This document shows, one piece after another, positions 5,593 to 5,783 of a stretch of DNA of 5,783 bases. The position numbers and the translations under genes are program-made. The notes beneath the pieces were generated by a model, which worked only from the letters and a program-made list of their open reading frames with translations, ran no database searches and was not told the origin of the DNA. This stretch comes from Cyanobacteria bacterium T3Sed10_376R1m (GTDB taxonomy: Bacteria; Cyanobacteriota; Cyanobacteriia; Cyanobacteriales; Cyanobacteriaceae): positions 1-5,783 of the forward strand of contig PXEJ01000228.1 in assembly GCA_003566215.1 (NCBI GenBank), written 5' to 3'. How positions within the stretch are numbered: position 1 is the stretch's first letter; each line of letters begins with the position of its first letter.

Positions 5593-5783
5593 AATGGCAA
5601 AATCTCCTTTAGAAATATCTCCCACAAAAAAACAACAGATAAAAGAAAATTTAATCATAATATTGGTGGGTTTAGTCTTAGCTTTAGCCATCCGTATTTT
5701 TGTTGCCGAGCCTCGCTATATTCCATCAGAATCTATGTTACCAACTTTGGAGACGGGCGATCGCCTCGTAGTCGAAAAAATAT
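5593..5783 (+). CDS. lepB: Type I signal peptidase, N-terminal part (3' end outside window)
   Basis: This is the first 63 codons of a gene that runs off the right edge. A short basic N-terminus (K11, K12, K17) precedes one membrane anchor at about 20-36 ([17 protein letters not shown], starting at I21), so the catalytic domain is outside the cytoplasm, in the lumen or periplasm. [20 protein letters not shown] (41-60) is the box B motif of the S26 family; S47, followed by M48, is the catalytic serine. The catalytic lysine lies beyond the window. The enzyme removes signal peptides from Sec- and Tat-exported proteins. Cyanobacteria usually carry more than one; which paralogue this is cannot be told from the fragment. 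Only one anchor is seen before the serine, unlike the two of E. coli LepB. No Shine-Dalgarno precedes the ATG. A perfect HIP1 decamer GGCGATCGCC lies at 5756-5765. Confidence 0.9.

Larger units (their letters stand above)
396..5764. repeat. Dispersed HIP1 octamers, seven copies
   Basis: GCGATCGC occurs at 396-403 and 714-721 (txlA), 1634-1641 (nblB), 2729-2736 and 3299-3306 (MFS), 4710-4717 (gntR) and 5757-5764 (lepB). All copies are inside coding sequence. HIP1 is the highly iterated palindrome of many cyanobacterial genomes, and its density here is strong evidence for a cyanobacterial chromosome. The span covers the first to the last copy and is not one continuous element. Confidence 0.9.

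Overview
The window looks like ordinary chromosome from a low-GC unicellular cyanobacterium, possibly of the Geminocystis/Cyanobacterium/Synechocystis type. The signs are seven copies of the cyanobacterial HIP1 octamer GCGATCGC in under 6 kb (about 0.1 expected by chance) and a gene set centred on thylakoid and phycobilisome biology. The genus assignment is an inference. There is no sign of a mobile element, prophage, CRISPR array or RNA gene.

Layout. The left edge carries the N-terminal 90 codons of a minus-strand NIL-domain/ferredoxin-like protein. It is divergent from the first plus-strand gene across only 59 bp. Four plus-strand genes follow: a membrane-anchored lumenal thioredoxin (TxlA/HCF164 type), a stand-alone CBS-pair protein resembling chloroplast CBSX, a HEAT-repeat protein of the NblB phycobilisome-degradation family, and an MFS transporter starting at GTG. 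The gaps of 160, 75 and 115 bp suggest several transcription units rather than one tight operon. The MFS gene converges, over a 36-bp gap, on a minus-strand GntR-family regulator with an unrecognised C-terminal sensor-like domain. Upstream of the regulator on the same strand is a CAAD-domain protein of the CurT/CURT1 thylakoid-curvature family. A strong intrinsic terminator lies between the two genes, so they are probably transcribed separately. At the right edge, divergent from curT over 215 bp, begins a type I signal peptidase (lepB) with its catalytic serine visible; the window cuts it off.

How the genes may work together. Most products serve the photosynthetic membrane: redox maturation in the lumen (TxlA), phycobilisome turnover (NblB), membrane curvature (CurT) and signal-peptide cleavage (LepB). 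The CBS protein and the GntR factor are plausible regulators, and the MFS substrate is unknown. This shared theme is inferred from gene content and does not show a common regulon.

Items most worth a second look are a 16-bp exact repeat shared by the nblB and gntR upstream regions, an insertion of about 30 residues inside motif A of the MFS transporter, the pairing of a CBSX-like protein with a thioredoxin gene, and the curT promoter with a dyad over its predicted start site. I did not find a convincing undescribed system.
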